Positions 51,792 to 62,008 of a stretch of 64,000 nt of DNA are shown one piece after another. Location of the stretch: assembly GCA_030272155.1 (NCBI GenBank), contig CP126194.1, positions 1,417,501 through 1,481,500 on the forward strand, given 5' to 3'. The stretch is from Tetradesmus obliquus (lineage: Eukaryota; Chlorophyta; Chlorophyceae; Sphaeropleales; Scenedesmaceae). A program made the translations under genes and the position numbers. How positions within the stretch are numbered: the stretch's first letter is position 1; each line of letters begins with the position of its first letter. Below the pieces are notes generated by a model that saw only the letters and a list, made by a program, of their open reading frames with translations, was not told the origin of the DNA and did not search any database.

Positions 51792-52257
51792 AGGTGACGC
51801 CTCCGAAGAAGAAATCAAGGACCGCCAGGCGCGCGCCATGGCAGACCCCGATGTTCAGAACATCCTCATGGACCCCATCATGCAACGTTCTGACTTTGCT
51901 GCTGCTGCTGCCGCCGCAGGCGACGCCAGCGAGGAAGAAAACAAAGACCGCCAGGCGCGTGCTATGGCAGATCCCGATGTCCAGAACATCCTCATGGACC
52001 CCATCATGCAACGTTCTAACTTTGCTGCTGCTGCTGCTGCCGCCACAGGTGACGCCAGCGAAGAAGAAATCAAAGACCGTCAGGCTCGTGCAATGGCCGA
52101 TCCCGATGTCCAGAACATCCTCATGGACCCCATCATGCGCCAGGTGCTGGATGACTTCCAGACTGACCCCCGTGCAGCACGCCACCACCTGCAGAACCCG
52201 GAGATCCACCGCAAGATCAGCAAGCTGGTGTCAGCAGGCATCATCCAGCTGCGGTAG
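43758..52257 (+). CDS. STI1: STI1/HOP Hsp70-Hsp90 organizing co-chaperone
   Basis: Fourteen exons join in phase: 43758-43775, 43867-43986, 44480-44524, 44837-44939, 45243-45323, 45974-46131, 47554-47739, 48022-48105, 48350-48471, 49418-49664, 49903-50040, 50247-50338, 51196-51380, 52049-52257. The minimal product is about 595 residues. TPR1 (residues 1-115) has the carboxylate-clamp pattern ([18 protein letters not shown]). DP1 follows ([20 protein letters not shown]), then an acidic Ala/Gln linker, TPR2A ([20 protein letters not shown]), TPR2B ([20 protein letters not shown]) and DP2 ([19 protein letters not shown], ending AGIIQLR). HOP bridges the C-terminal EEVD tails of cytosolic Hsp70 and Hsp90 for client transfer. 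Exons 6, 9, 10, 13 and 14 have tandem copies. If the last exon starts at 51638 rather than 52049 the protein gains 137 residues in frame. Confidence 0.96.
46030..47296 (+). repeat. six tandem copies of the DP1-encoding STI1 exon 6 end plus intron
   Basis: The exon 6 segment from CACCTCATGGACGAC to the CTG/GTGGGT donor ends at 46131. Copies end at 46373, 46600, 46827, 47066 and 47296 (spacing 242, 227, 227, 239, 230). Copies 2-5 retain an intact frame encoding HLMxD(K/R)(E/D)FQGMLQG and a GTGGG donor. Copy 6 has a deletion in its frame and its donor changed from GT to AT. The intron between copies 2, 3 and 4 is nearly identical. Confidence 0.97.
48518..48592 (+). repeat. in-frame copy of STI1 exon 9 3' half (possible cassette exon)
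   Basis: Seventy-five bases bounded by a TTTGCAG acceptor and a GTGCGT donor resemble the end of exon 9 (to 48471). They encode [20 protein letters not shown] where exon 9 has [20 protein letters not shown]. Length and phase (2 to 2) allow inclusion between exons 9 and 10 without a frameshift. Confidence 0.9.
49276..49350 (+). repeat. partial copy of STI1 exon 10 start
   Basis: After a GCGCCAG acceptor, this repeats the exon 10 start ([20 protein letters not shown] versus [20 protein letters not shown]). It lacks a donor, runs into a stop and is out of phase with the real exon at 49418. Confidence 0.9.
50686..51245 (+). repeat. five tandem copies of STI1 exon 13 start with acceptors
   Basis: CAG acceptors followed by a GTGTGTGGAGCTGGCGCC-type exon start occur before 50686 (most diverged), 50821, 50954, 51060 and 51196. 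All encode versions of [15 protein letters not shown]. Only the last continues into [18 protein letters not shown]. Confidence 0.95.
51638..52140 (+). repeat. four in-frame copies of the STI1 DP2 exon start separated by polyAla codons
   Basis: Acceptor-preceded copies of a ~92-base unit start at 51638, 51794, 51920 and 52049. Each encodes GDASEEE(I/N)[10 protein letters not shown] and [12 protein letters not shown]. The spacers are GCT/CTG repeats. The frame from 51638 to the stop at 52257 is open throughout. The first three copies end without a GT donor, so they can act only as alternative starts of the last exon or as part of one longer exon. Confidence 0.97.
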
Positions 52258-52428
52258 AGCGCTGCAGTGCAGTGCTGTGCAGTGCTGTTCAGTGCGGTGG
52301 ACTGCAGGGAGACAGAACAGTCCCAGCATTGTTGCTGGGTGATGAGCTGATGCGATGGTTTTGGTTCGGCAGCTGTGTTTGGCGAGGTGTTGGGCTTGGA
52401 GTGTGCGCAGCCAGCCTGCACTGCATGC

Positions 52429-52612
52429 GCCACCACCTGCAGAACCCTGAGATCCACCGCAAGATCAGCAAGCTGGTCTCAGCAGGCATCATCCAGCTGC
52501 TATGAGCTGTGTGGTTGTTAGGCTGCAGTGCAGAGCAGTGCGGTGTGGTGCAGAGTGGTTGTGTGGTGCACCGCAGCACAAGATCAGCAAGCATTATCCA
52601 GCTGCGACGAGC
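52429..52612 (+). repeat. copies of the STI1 3' terminal coding end
   Basis: About 77 bases at 52429-52505 repeat the last coding segment ([20 protein letters not shown]) and end in TGA instead of TAG. A shorter, decayed copy (AAGATCAGCAAGC then ATCCAGCTGCGACGAGCTG) lies at about 52567-52612. Confidence 0.93.
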
Positions 52613-53424
52613 TGTGGCAGCATGCTGCAGCACAGATCAGTGCAGTGGAGTGCAGTACAGCGCAGTGCGACAGAACGCTTGCAAGTTGCTCCTGTGTGCG
52701 GATGCGGTTGGTTTTTTATCTGATTGTTTTCAGCGGGTTGTCAGGCGGCGATCGTGTCGATGAAGGGTGTGCCTTGGATGGTTGGTTGTGGTATCGAAGG
52801 TGGCTGCTGGCAGGACAGTCGGGTGGTGCCGTCACTGGGCAGTCTGTGCTGCAGTGGCAGTCGTAATGTCAGAGCGCTGCTGTGTCACCTGGTCTGTGCG
52901 GTGGGCATGTTGTACTTTGCCTTGTGTACGCTGCAAAAAGTGTTTGAAACGTGTGGTGTGTGCACACCCGTGGTATATATGCGTGCCATATTTGTGTTGT
53001 GTGGTTTGATGTTTGGCCTGGCTGGCCCTTGCTGGCCTGGGCTGCCTCTCCCAGGCGATTCTGCTAGGCTGCCAGTCAGTTGGTTTGGCCTGGCGGTGAG
53101 CATTGGCTGTCGGGTGGCGTGTTTTCCGCTTTTCATTGTGGTAAATTCGGATCTCCGGCACGCCTCTTGGAAGCCCCTGTGCGATGTGCGGTGTGAGAAC
53201 AGCAGCAGTGCCTCCTGCTGTCACTGATTATCTACCAACAGGGCTGCTGATGCGCAGGATGCTACGGCTAAGATAGCGCCACGTTGGTGCGTCACGCGGT
53301 TTGTTGAGCTTTTTCCTTTTCAGGCGCACGTGCTCCTACACGGCCGTAGACGTGCCAGGTCAACACTGCCAACTATTGTGCGGCACCAGCAGGGCACAGC
53401 TACTGCCACCTCCTCTGAAACTAA
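52613..53424. other. intergenic region between STI1 and the cyclophilin-like gene
   Basis: No gene is supported. It should include the STI1 3' untranslated region and the upstream part of the cyclophilin-like promoter. Confidence 0.55.
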
Positions 53425-53433
53425 TATATAAAA
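53425..53433 (+). promoter_or_regulatory. TATA box of the cyclophilin-like gene
   Basis: TATATAAAA lies about 140 bases upstream of the proposed ATG at 53574, in otherwise GC-rich DNA. Confidence 0.6.
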
Positions 53434-53573
53434 GGGCTGGGTTTCAGCTCGGGAGTCCAGTTGCTGCCACGAAACAGATCACCGAGGGCAATCTCCGAAA
53501 GTTTTTGACACTCCAGCCGTTGCAGCACTCTTCACGAGCATCCAAACAATTCAAACCCTGTACATCTCCAGGC

Positions 53574-54760
53574 ATGAAGCTGCGATCACGGTACCTTGCA
53601 GCATGGGCAGCGGCAGTGCTGTGCCTCTGCTGGGTGACAGCAGCAACAGCAGCAGAGGCAGAAGGTGACGTGCAACCAGCAAATCAAGCTGGCGTTCCCG
53701 CACACTGGAAGCACAACTGCGGCCTGCTGGAAGTGTGCAACAACCCGGCTGCCTGCCCTATCATGCGCGAGACACCTCCTGAACAGTTCACTGTGCGCTT
53801 CAAGACCAACGTGGGCGCATTCAGGGTGAGGCCACGCTGCAGCTGCCCAGACCTCTCCTCAATACTACATGCTCAAAATGTCGTGCTGGGACAGTTTAAC
53901 ATACTGATTACTGCACCAGCAGGCACACCAACAGCTTGTGTATGCAGTGTATAGCATATTGTCGTGCATCCTGCAGGAAGACCTCCTGACACTGCAGCTT
54001 GGCCTGTACTGTTGCACTGCACGCAATCGGCCTACGCACAGCAACCCTCGCACAGCTGCATGACAAGCTGTGACCTACTATGCGGTGGCAGCCGCCTGAA
54101 TGTATCACCGCCTGTCTTATGTTTGCTGTGCACAGATGCGGGTGACCACCGCCTGGGCGCCTCCCTTTGCCACGCGCATGTGGCAGCTGGCACGCCTGCG
54201 CTACATGGATGGAGCCCGCTTCTACCGCGTGGTGCGTGACAACTTCAACCCTGCCGTGCCACATAAGCCACCTTTTGTCATCCAGTGAGTGGCGGCCTGG
54301 CTGATCGGCTTGGGGCATACATTGCTTGCAGGTGCACAGCTGTGCATTTACCATGCTAAATCTGTCGCTTCGCATGCTGTGGCTACCCTGCGATGCCACA
54401 AAAGCCAACCTTTGTCATTCAATGAGTGGCAGCCTGGCTGGTTTCAATGACGCCAAACCCCAGCTTGTTGAACATGGAGTTGCAACTAGAGCTTCAAAAC
54501 ACAACGCAGCGCGCGTCACATTGCTGGCAGTGCAGCATTTGGTTGCCATTGGCGCTGATAGTCATGCCAGCGTGCATTGATGTGCTGACGCTGCTCTCAT
54601 GCTGCAGAACTAACAGCGTGCTAGCAGTACCACAATTTTGCTCAGTGCATGAACTGTTCAAGAGCCAGCATGCCTTGCCACCGCAAATGCACATGCACTG
54701 AAGTGGCAGATTGTGCGCACACGGCGCTGCATTTGCTGATTGCTAGTGCGCCCACAACAA

Positions 54761-54792
<32 letters not shown>

Positions 54793-55461
54793 GTGGACCA
54801 GGTTTGGCTACAACGGCGTGCCTGAGATCGACAACTGCTGGGATAACAAGATGACGTCAAATGACACCGCGCCTGTCGTCCCTCCAGGGAACCTTCGGGG
54901 CTACGTTTCCTTTTCCATGGGTGCTGTTGAAACCAAAACCGACCAGACACCCTACTGCACATATCCAATAGCCAGCTACTGCGCCTTTGGATTCAGTCAG
55001 AACATCTTCATCAATTTGGCCAACAACACTCGCCTGGATGGCCCTGGTTTTGCTATCTTTGGGGTTGTGCCAGCAGAGGATATGTCCGTTGTCGACAGGA
55101 TCTACGGAGGCTATGGCGAGGTCACTGAGCTGTGTCCTGCCGGCAGCAACAGCACATACTGCAATGGATATGGTGAGTGCTGCTACCCTGTCTGTTTTGC
55201 TGCAGCTTTGAGTGCTCAACAACACAGCAGTGCTGCGTCGTGTTACAACATCACATGGTGTGGGAACTGCATGACAATGGGGATAACAACAGTTATGTCC
55301 AACAATTGCTTGCAGGTGACTCCAATCAGGGTGTCAGCATGGACCGTCTTGTCAATCCTACAGATGGCGGCAACCGCTACCTCATCACCCGCAAGCCGCT
55401 GCTGAGCTACATCCGCAGCATGGAGCTGCTGTCCTGCAAGGGCAAGAGCAGGCGCTGCTGA
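53574..55461 (+). CDS. secretory-pathway cyclophilin-like peptidyl-prolyl isomerase
   Basis: Four exons (53574-53825, 54136-54284, 54802-55172, 55316-55461) join in phase to 305 residues. Residues 1-27 form a signal peptide: MKLRSRYLAA, a hydrophobic Ala/Leu/Cys core, then an ATAAEAE-like cleavage area. From FTVRFKTNVGAF the cyclophilin fold follows: TRMWQLARLRYMDGARFYRV (with the catalytic-loop Arg), VIQFGYNGVP, then SQNIFINLANNTRLDGPGFA and IFGVV. The last matches the SQFFINL...FGRV core of cyclophilins. The gene probably encodes a lumenal or extracellular prolyl isomerase. The domain is atypical: an insert with paired Cys residues (YCTYPIASYC) interrupts the core, and a basic tail (CKGKSRRC) ends it, so activity is uncertain. 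This start was preferred over upstream in-frame ones because it begins the signal peptide. The exon 2 edge is duplicated in intron 2. Confidence 0.86.
54394..54442 (+). repeat. duplicated 3' edge of cyclophilin-like exon 2
   Basis: About 45 bases repeat the end of exon 2 with its GTGAGTGGC donor context (original about 54258-54302). Changes include CCAGTGAGT to CAATGAGT, which removes the GT donor in the copy. Confidence 0.9.
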
Positions 55462-56554
55462 TTCAATCCATCACAGTTTTCATGCGCCACCCTTTCCTTT
55501 GCCTCATGATCTGGCCCACGGTGCTCGTGTCTTGATCATGCAATTTAGGGTAGTTAGCTACAAGGACTTTCTCAGGTTTGTCTGATGTGTGTCTGCCCTG
55601 CGGGGTGGCAACGTGTCCCTGCACAGTCTGCACGCACCATGCTTTACTTCATTACATAAGTCACAGTGTGGCCCATTCTGCTCCACTAGTATCATGCCAT
55701 GGAGACACTCGGTCACAAGTCCCATGCGTCTCTTGCAGGTTGTGCCTGGCGTTTGGTATAGCGGCTTGTTCCTGTACAGTCTGTCTGCACACTCCAACCT
55801 GTACTTTGCCACATCAACGTGTCACGTTGTGGCCCTGATTGTAACACGCCTTTTGGGACAAAAAGCGTACATAGCAGCAGCTGTGCGTGCTCAGCTTGCC
55901 AAGCTGAGCCATCAGTGATGGCACAGCCGCAGTGCTGTGGTGATTGGTGTGCTGATGGCATGTGGCTATTTCTTGCTGTGCCGGTTGCGTGCTGTAATCA
56001 AAGCAGGACCTTCGGGTTCAGGTACTCTGAACGGCTGTTACACTGCAAATGGTAGGGAGGTAGCAGCAGCCGTCAGCACTCAAGCAACCTGGGTTCAACC
56101 CTGTTGCCAAGTTGGCAGGCCTGCGCAGGCAGCCTCCTGTCACAATAGTAGTGCCAACTGTGACAGCCACACCACAGCAGTCACGGTACGGTACCGTTGC
56201 CAGCCTAGGTGTGTGACAGTACCCCGGGGTACAAGGGGCCCCTTACATGTAGCATACACAACAGACTTCAACCGCTTCTTGCATGTACGCACGCATGATG
56301 CTGCCATGCCTCCCAGCTCATTAATTCTCAAAGATTTTGCACATGCACAGCTGACTCTTCCGATCAGCTGTGTTGGGGTTCAAACCATCCGCAGCCACAC
56401 CCTCCTTCATACATTTACCTCCCCATGCACATGGCACACCAGATCGTTCCCCTTTCCCTCCTCGTCCCCCGTGCATATGCATGCTTGAAGTGTTCGACAT
56501 GTAATGCTCCACCAGCCTCAAACCATGATGATGGTGTCCGGCGGGACGTTAAAC
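55462..56554. other. intergenic region, nothing recognised
   Basis: The 3' flank of the cyclophilin-like gene. The short overlapping frames have no recognisable domain. Confidence 0.55.
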
Positions 56555-56927
56555 ACGTGGCGCAGTGGTGATGATGGTCGACTTGTGACCGAAAGGTTGC
56601 AGGTTCTGAGCCAAAGCAGTATTTCCCTGGATTCAGGGAAACGGTCGGTGAAAACCGAAGGAAGGATACTGCTGTGTCCTCGCGGCTCTCCGCAGGATTC
56701 CGTCGATTGCTGGCTACATACATACCAGCCCTGCCAGGCACGCAGCCAACCGTATGGGTAACCCCCACCTGCTGCCTGGTGAAGGTGGTGAGGGGGTCTG
56801 GGTGGTCTACCCCTCACCAATAGAGAGGCAATAATAGTCGTAGTTTCCGCTCCATATGGGGCGCGGTTGCCGATGCCGATGACAAGGTATGGCTTACAAG
56901 AAGACTATTATTATTATGATGATGATG
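56555..56927 (+). mobile_element. probable tRNA-derived SINE
   Basis: A 5' tRNA-like head contains a pol III A box (GTGGCGCAGTGG at 56557) and, 45 bases on, a B box (GGTTCTGAGCC at 56602). The spacing is that of a tRNA gene, but the anticodon arm and acceptor stem are not intact. A body of about 300 bases with stem-rich segments (CCCTGGATTCAGGG) follows, and the element ends in a short ATT/ATG tandem tail (56904-56927). No second copy was seen in the window and target-site duplications were not identified. Confidence 0.55.
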
Positions 56928-57600
56928 CCATGCCATGATGCAACACAATTTGGCCATCAAGCAGTCGTAGGGGAAGGGCGGGAGTCCCGTGACACTGTTA
57001 CACGGTGTTAAGGCAGCTAAGTCACATGATAAGGGCTACCAACATGGGGTAGGAACTCCTAACCAAAGCTGGTATGACCTACCAGCCTACCATGGAAGCG
57101 CTTGCCAAAGATTATTTACATATACAAAGCAGCATCCTTTGTTTGAAAAGCTCCGCTGCAGGTGGTGCTTACCTGGGGCCCTATGGCCAGCCATGGCACC
57201 AGTGCCAGCCAGCTGTGGCAGCTGCAGTGCCAAAAACTATGTGCGGGGTGGCACAGCATCACTGTGGCATTATGCAACAAGTTAAAAACGTGTGTTTATG
57301 CATAGACATCAGCGTCATATGGGTTATCTCGGATACATTCTGTCAGCTCACGTTAGTGACACCCTTGTAGCTGTTGTAACAACCAGTGCTCACTGGTGCT
57401 ACTGCATCTGCAGTTAATGCCTGGTGCTGGCAGTAACTTGACATGAACAAGAGGTTTGCCGATAAGTCTTGAACGAGTGGCTTGTTCGCAGCAGTGCTTG
57501 GTGCCTGAGCTTGCATCCTCATCCATCCTCTCGCAGCACGTTCTCCTGTCGATTGATGTACCTATGATGCAAAAACATGTCTTCGTTCGTGACTGCGTCG
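56928..57600. other. flank of the KDZ element
   Basis: No gene is recognised. If the KDZ transposon has terminal inverted repeats, one end should lie here, but none was recognised by eye. Confidence 0.5.
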
Positions 57601-60600
57601 CAGCAGAGGCTCAACTTTGTCGAAGCAAACCTAAAGCAGCACAGGGACAGCAGTAAGAGGACCAACCAACTGCCACCAAACGCTTTCAGAGGCAGGCCTA
57701 GGCAGCGGGTACATACAAGTGACGATGGTGTGGAGTAAAACGAAGACACCTGGGCAGAACTGGACGTGTGTCATGGCGACAGTGAGCACCAGCGGCGTGT
57801 GCAGCAGCAGCGGCTCAATTGGGATGCACGCAGGCCTGCCAACATCAACAGCCTGCAGCAGTACGAGGCATGCCAGCAGTCTGAGGACCAGCTGAAGCAG
57901 CGGGAGAGTCTTGTGCAGCTGATGAACGAGCGCATGGTGGTAGCGCTCTCACGTCACTGGTGCTGCGGCAGCGGTGTGATCAGAGTGCACGGCGGTGACA
58001 CCTGCATAACAGCTGGCAGCAGCAGGTCAGTTGCCTGCCACATGCTGGGCGCCAGCTTCTGGCTGTCAGTGCCAACTGTCACGTGCGACGCATGTGGCAC
58101 CACATGGGAGCTCAGCCCTGCCGCAGCTGGCTGCTGGGGGAGCAGTCCTGTTGTGCCCAACACCTGGTTTGACAAGCAGCTCCTGGAGTTCTACAGGCAC
58201 CTGGTGCTTCCGGGTGGCCTCAGCACGGCACATTTGCAGGTGACTGCAATGCTGTTGCTGTGGTCATAGATGGTGCCACCGCAGCAGCAGCAGCGTCAGC
58301 AGCATGCCCAACTGGCCGAGGCGCAGTTTCAACCATTGACCAACGGTGAGCATCGCTAATGCAGCGCTTGCACGCTAGCGATGCTGTGCGCTGTGTGGGC
58401 TGCCGCCTTGACAGGATGGTGCTTGCTTGCAGAGATATACAGGCGGCGTGGCTGGAGTACAGCCGTGCAGCAGAGTATGCTCATGACCCCCACGCGCTGG
58501 TCGGCGCCGAGCTGAGCTTCTTTGGCCCTGCGGGGCTATGCCCAGCATGCGCTGGCACGCCTGAGTCGGCAGGTATGATGTGTTCCACTAGCGCTTCAGC
58601 CTCACTGCAGCGCTGTGACCGGCAGGCAGCGTGTGACGCGATCTTGCTCATGTGCAGGTGCCGCAGAGGCAGCAGCAGCGGTGGCGCCACCTCGCCACTC
58701 TGCAGAGCATCTGTTTGACCCAGGTGAGAGCGGCTAAGCGAATCTGCCTATTGGGTTGGCATGTATCACCTCTTAGCCAGCAGCGCATGCCACACAGCTG
58801 CAGCCATTGCAGGTCAGCTGCGCTTCTGCTGCCATGTCGCTTGTGCTGCAGTCCATGTATGTATGCTGTTGTGTGGTGCAGGTGCTGCTGCTGCGGGTAC
58901 GCTACAGCGCAGCGCACTGGAGAGGGGCCTGCTAGCAGGTGAGCTGGCAGCCGGGCTCAAGCATGCTGTGGCTGCCTGGCCCTGTGTTTATGTTGCAGCT
59001 GTTGGTGTAGCACTTGCGACATTGCCGCAAGATGCATTGTGTACATGCTGGCATGGGCGCTCTGCACGCTGCATGTTGTGTACTTGGCTTAGCGCATGCA
59101 ACACGTCCCACTTTGTGACCAGATTGCTTACATGCACCATGCAAACTCCCTGGCAACATCCTTGGAGCAGGCCTCAGTGACTAACACCCAGCCGTGTTGC
59201 TCGCCTTCTGCTGTTCACACTGCTAGCTGATGCGCGCGACATCCTGTCCATCTTCAGCATCAGTAGCAAGCCGGCCATCATAGCTGTGGATTTTGATGCC
59301 AATGTCAAGTCCAATCGGTACGCCTCCGCCAGCAGGAGTGGCGGCTACAGCGAGGCTTTTGCAGTGCTAGGCCGCTTCTTAGGCAGGGCACACACCAGGC
59401 TGTGGGACATGAAGGGCAACAGCCAGCTGCACGTGAAGCAGACCAAGCTTGCCGAGCTTGGCGCTGATGAGGTCAGCATCGAGGTGGCGGGCAAGTGCCA
59501 TCCGCAGCTGAGCTGTGCAAGGGAGACGTCGCTGCACAGTGGCATCAGCGACGAGTGCGGCCTGGCTGGCGGCGTGTGCAGCCATGGTTTCCCGCTGCTG
59601 GGCATGTTCCTGGCAATGCCGGCACCGGAGCGCTTCCTTACTATGACTTGGCGCTGGAGGAGCTGCTGGTGGACGCGCACGTGCACATAATGTACCTGGA
59701 CACCGGCTGCAGCTACTACCGCCACCGTCAGCTGCTGAAGCCACAACCAGCGGCTGAGCCAGCTCACGTCCGCTTGCCGTGGTGGCATGCCAAGGGGCAC
59801 GGAGCGACGTGCTGTCTGCGCAACTCCGGCTTGTACCTACCAGGTATGTTGTGTTTGCGCAGGGTTCTTGCGTGCACATCTTGGTGCAGTTACAGCAGGT
59901 GGCTAGCGTACAGTTTGGCATTGACAAAAACAACACACGCACAGTCTGCATGGCTGCACGGTGCGCAGCACTGCTGTGCAATTTGCAGATGACAGCGCTT
60001 GTTGGCCGTGTATTCAAACCTCGAGTGTAAGCGTAGCTTGAGGCATCATGACTGACGATGGCTCTGCGCGCCAACTTGCTGCTTGCGCAGGTGCTGGCCG
60101 CAGGGTTGGCGAGACCTGCGAGCAGCTGTGGGCTCAGCTGAAGCCTCTCACCTCCGTCACGAGGTACATGGCTAAGCCCAACTACTTGGACTGCATCGAC
60201 GACTTCTTGCGCTTCGTTGCAGCTGCACGGCTTGCAGAGTTTGTGCCGTTCATGGTGGAGCAGCACAGGAGCCTTGTGCGCAAGCTGGGTAAGTGGCAGC
60301 AAGGCTTCCAAATAACATCGCCAAGATGCGGGTGTTGTGTTGCAGCTGGGGCCTGAGCTGTTTGTCCGACATGTGTGCGTCCAGCACCACCTGCGATTGC
60401 TGAATGCAGACAGTAGATGTCCAAGTAGTTGCTATCTGTGCCTATGTCTGTGTGCACTGCAGCGCAACTTTATGTTGTTTGCCGCCGTGCAGAGGAATGC
60501 CGCAGCCGCTACACAGACCTGGTGGCCGCAGCGGGGCGGCAGGGCCTGACTGAGATGATGTCTGCTGCAGTGGATGCATGCGGACCTGCTGATGTTGCAG

Positions 60601-62008
60601 CTCCTGTCGCCCTTGATGCTGCAGCCGCTCGGCTGAAGCTGCTGGTGAGCTTAGTGGTGCAGCGCAGTGTCCAGCACAGTCCTGCCACTGCAGCCTGTGT
60701 TCATGCATCTGAGAACGCTGTGACAGCGGCTGCCGCACTGTTTGTGGGGGGTTGCAGCAGCATCGGCTGTTACTGGTCGGTGTTTGTGGTTGCGCAATCC
60801 ATACAAGGCTTTTTGGGGTTGCAATTACTTGAAGCTCACACCATCTGCTTGTTTCCGTGCTTTGCGCCTGGTCGTGTGCTGTGTTCTGCAGGTCGACTAT
60901 GTGCGTGTGGACCAGCAGCGCAGGGGGCTGCTGCAGATGCAGCAGCACGCCACAATTCTGGCTGTGGCCCTGCCTGGCAGGGAGGGGCGCTGGCTGCACG
61001 CGCGCGGGCAGGACGCCCCACGCCTACAGAAGCTTGCGGAGAAGCTGGGTGCACTGATGACCAAGCTGGACATCAGCACGCCACTGCAGCCTGGCAGCGC
61101 TGAGTACAAGCAGGGCCTGGCTGCTCTGCGGGATGAGCAGCTGAAGAGCTTGCAGGCACACGTGGAGAAGAATGTGTCCGCGCTTGCTGTGTTGGCATAC
61201 GAGCGACAGCAGCAGGGCGCAGCAAGCAGCATAACCCGCTCGCAGCGCAAACAGGCGCAGAGCAGGCGCAAGCGTGTGCGGCAGCTGGTGGCGATGCTGC
61301 ACACTTGGCAGGTGGTGGACGCGCCCGGCAGTGATGCAGTGCAGCTGCTGCCTGCAGTTTGGACAGAGGCTGAAGTGACCAAGCTGTTCAAGGGCGAGTA
61401 CCCGTGGCGGGGGGGAGCAGGTCTGGCGCAGTTGCATCAGTTCTGGCAGAGCGCTTCAGCGACGTTTGCGCAGAGGCAAGAGCAGAAGGCATGCAAATGG
61501 CAGGAGCGTAGCCGATTTGCTGCTTAGCCAGGTGCCTAGTGTCAAGCGCCAAAGTCGCTGCGTGCCAGAAGCGCAAGCATGCATCAGATTATTTTGCGAT
61601 AGCTTTTGTGCACTCTTGTGCTGGTTTACAAGCGCTCATGTGCTGCCACATTTCTGCTTGTATGGTTTGATTCTGCCATTGCAGATGGCCCGCACCATCG
61701 AGGAGCTGGTGCTGCAGCGCTTTGAGCGAGAGCGCACGCAGCAGTACTTCCTGTACGTGAAGAACGTCTGCCTGGAAGCAAGCCGCTCGCGGCAAGAGGC
61801 AGCGGATGAGCTGCATGCGAGCATGGCAGGGTGCATGCCAGATGGCCCATGGTGTAATGCCATCGCTGGCTGCACTGCTGCAGTGAAACACGTGCTGGAG
61901 GAGGCAGCTGTGCACGTTGCTGTGGCAGTGCTGCTGCAGCGCAGCGCCGCAAAGCACCATGATTGGTATGAAGCAACAGTGACTAGGTTTGAGGGGCTGA
62001 GCGGGTGA
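57601..62008 (+). pseudogene. decayed KDZ (Kyakuja-Dileera-Zisupton) transposase
   Basis: Exons can be chained from about 57601 to 62008 with GT-AG introns. A cysteine cluster typical of KDZ-associated CxC domains comes first (TCDACGTTWELS, then PNTWFDKQLLEFYRHLV), followed by FFGPAGLCPACAG. The transposase core shows IIAVDFDANVKSNRYAS, CSHGFPLLGMF, ALEELLVDAHVHIMYLDTGC and ETCEQLWAQLKPLTSVTRYM; these contain the acidic residues expected of the KDZ catalytic D-D-E set. Downstream comes a helical tail (KLAEKLGALMTKLDIS, YPWRGG, TIEELVLQRFERERTQQYF). Two lesions argue against function: an in-frame TAA at 57736-57738 in an otherwise continuous N-terminal frame, and a one-base loss near 59635 between APERF and YYDLALEELL. 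Some exon joins, especially before 61684, are uncertain. The 5' start and element ends were not found. Confidence 0.78.

Noticed and set aside
46030-52140. CRISPR-like regularly spaced repeats in STI1
   Set aside because: Spacing looks regular (about 230 bases), but the repeats are coding exon ends plus intron, far longer than CRISPR repeats, in a eukaryotic gene with no cas genes.
56555-56630. Functional tRNA gene
   Set aside because: A and B boxes are present, but the acceptor and anticodon stems do not pair properly and the base before the anticodon position is wrong; a SINE head explains it better.
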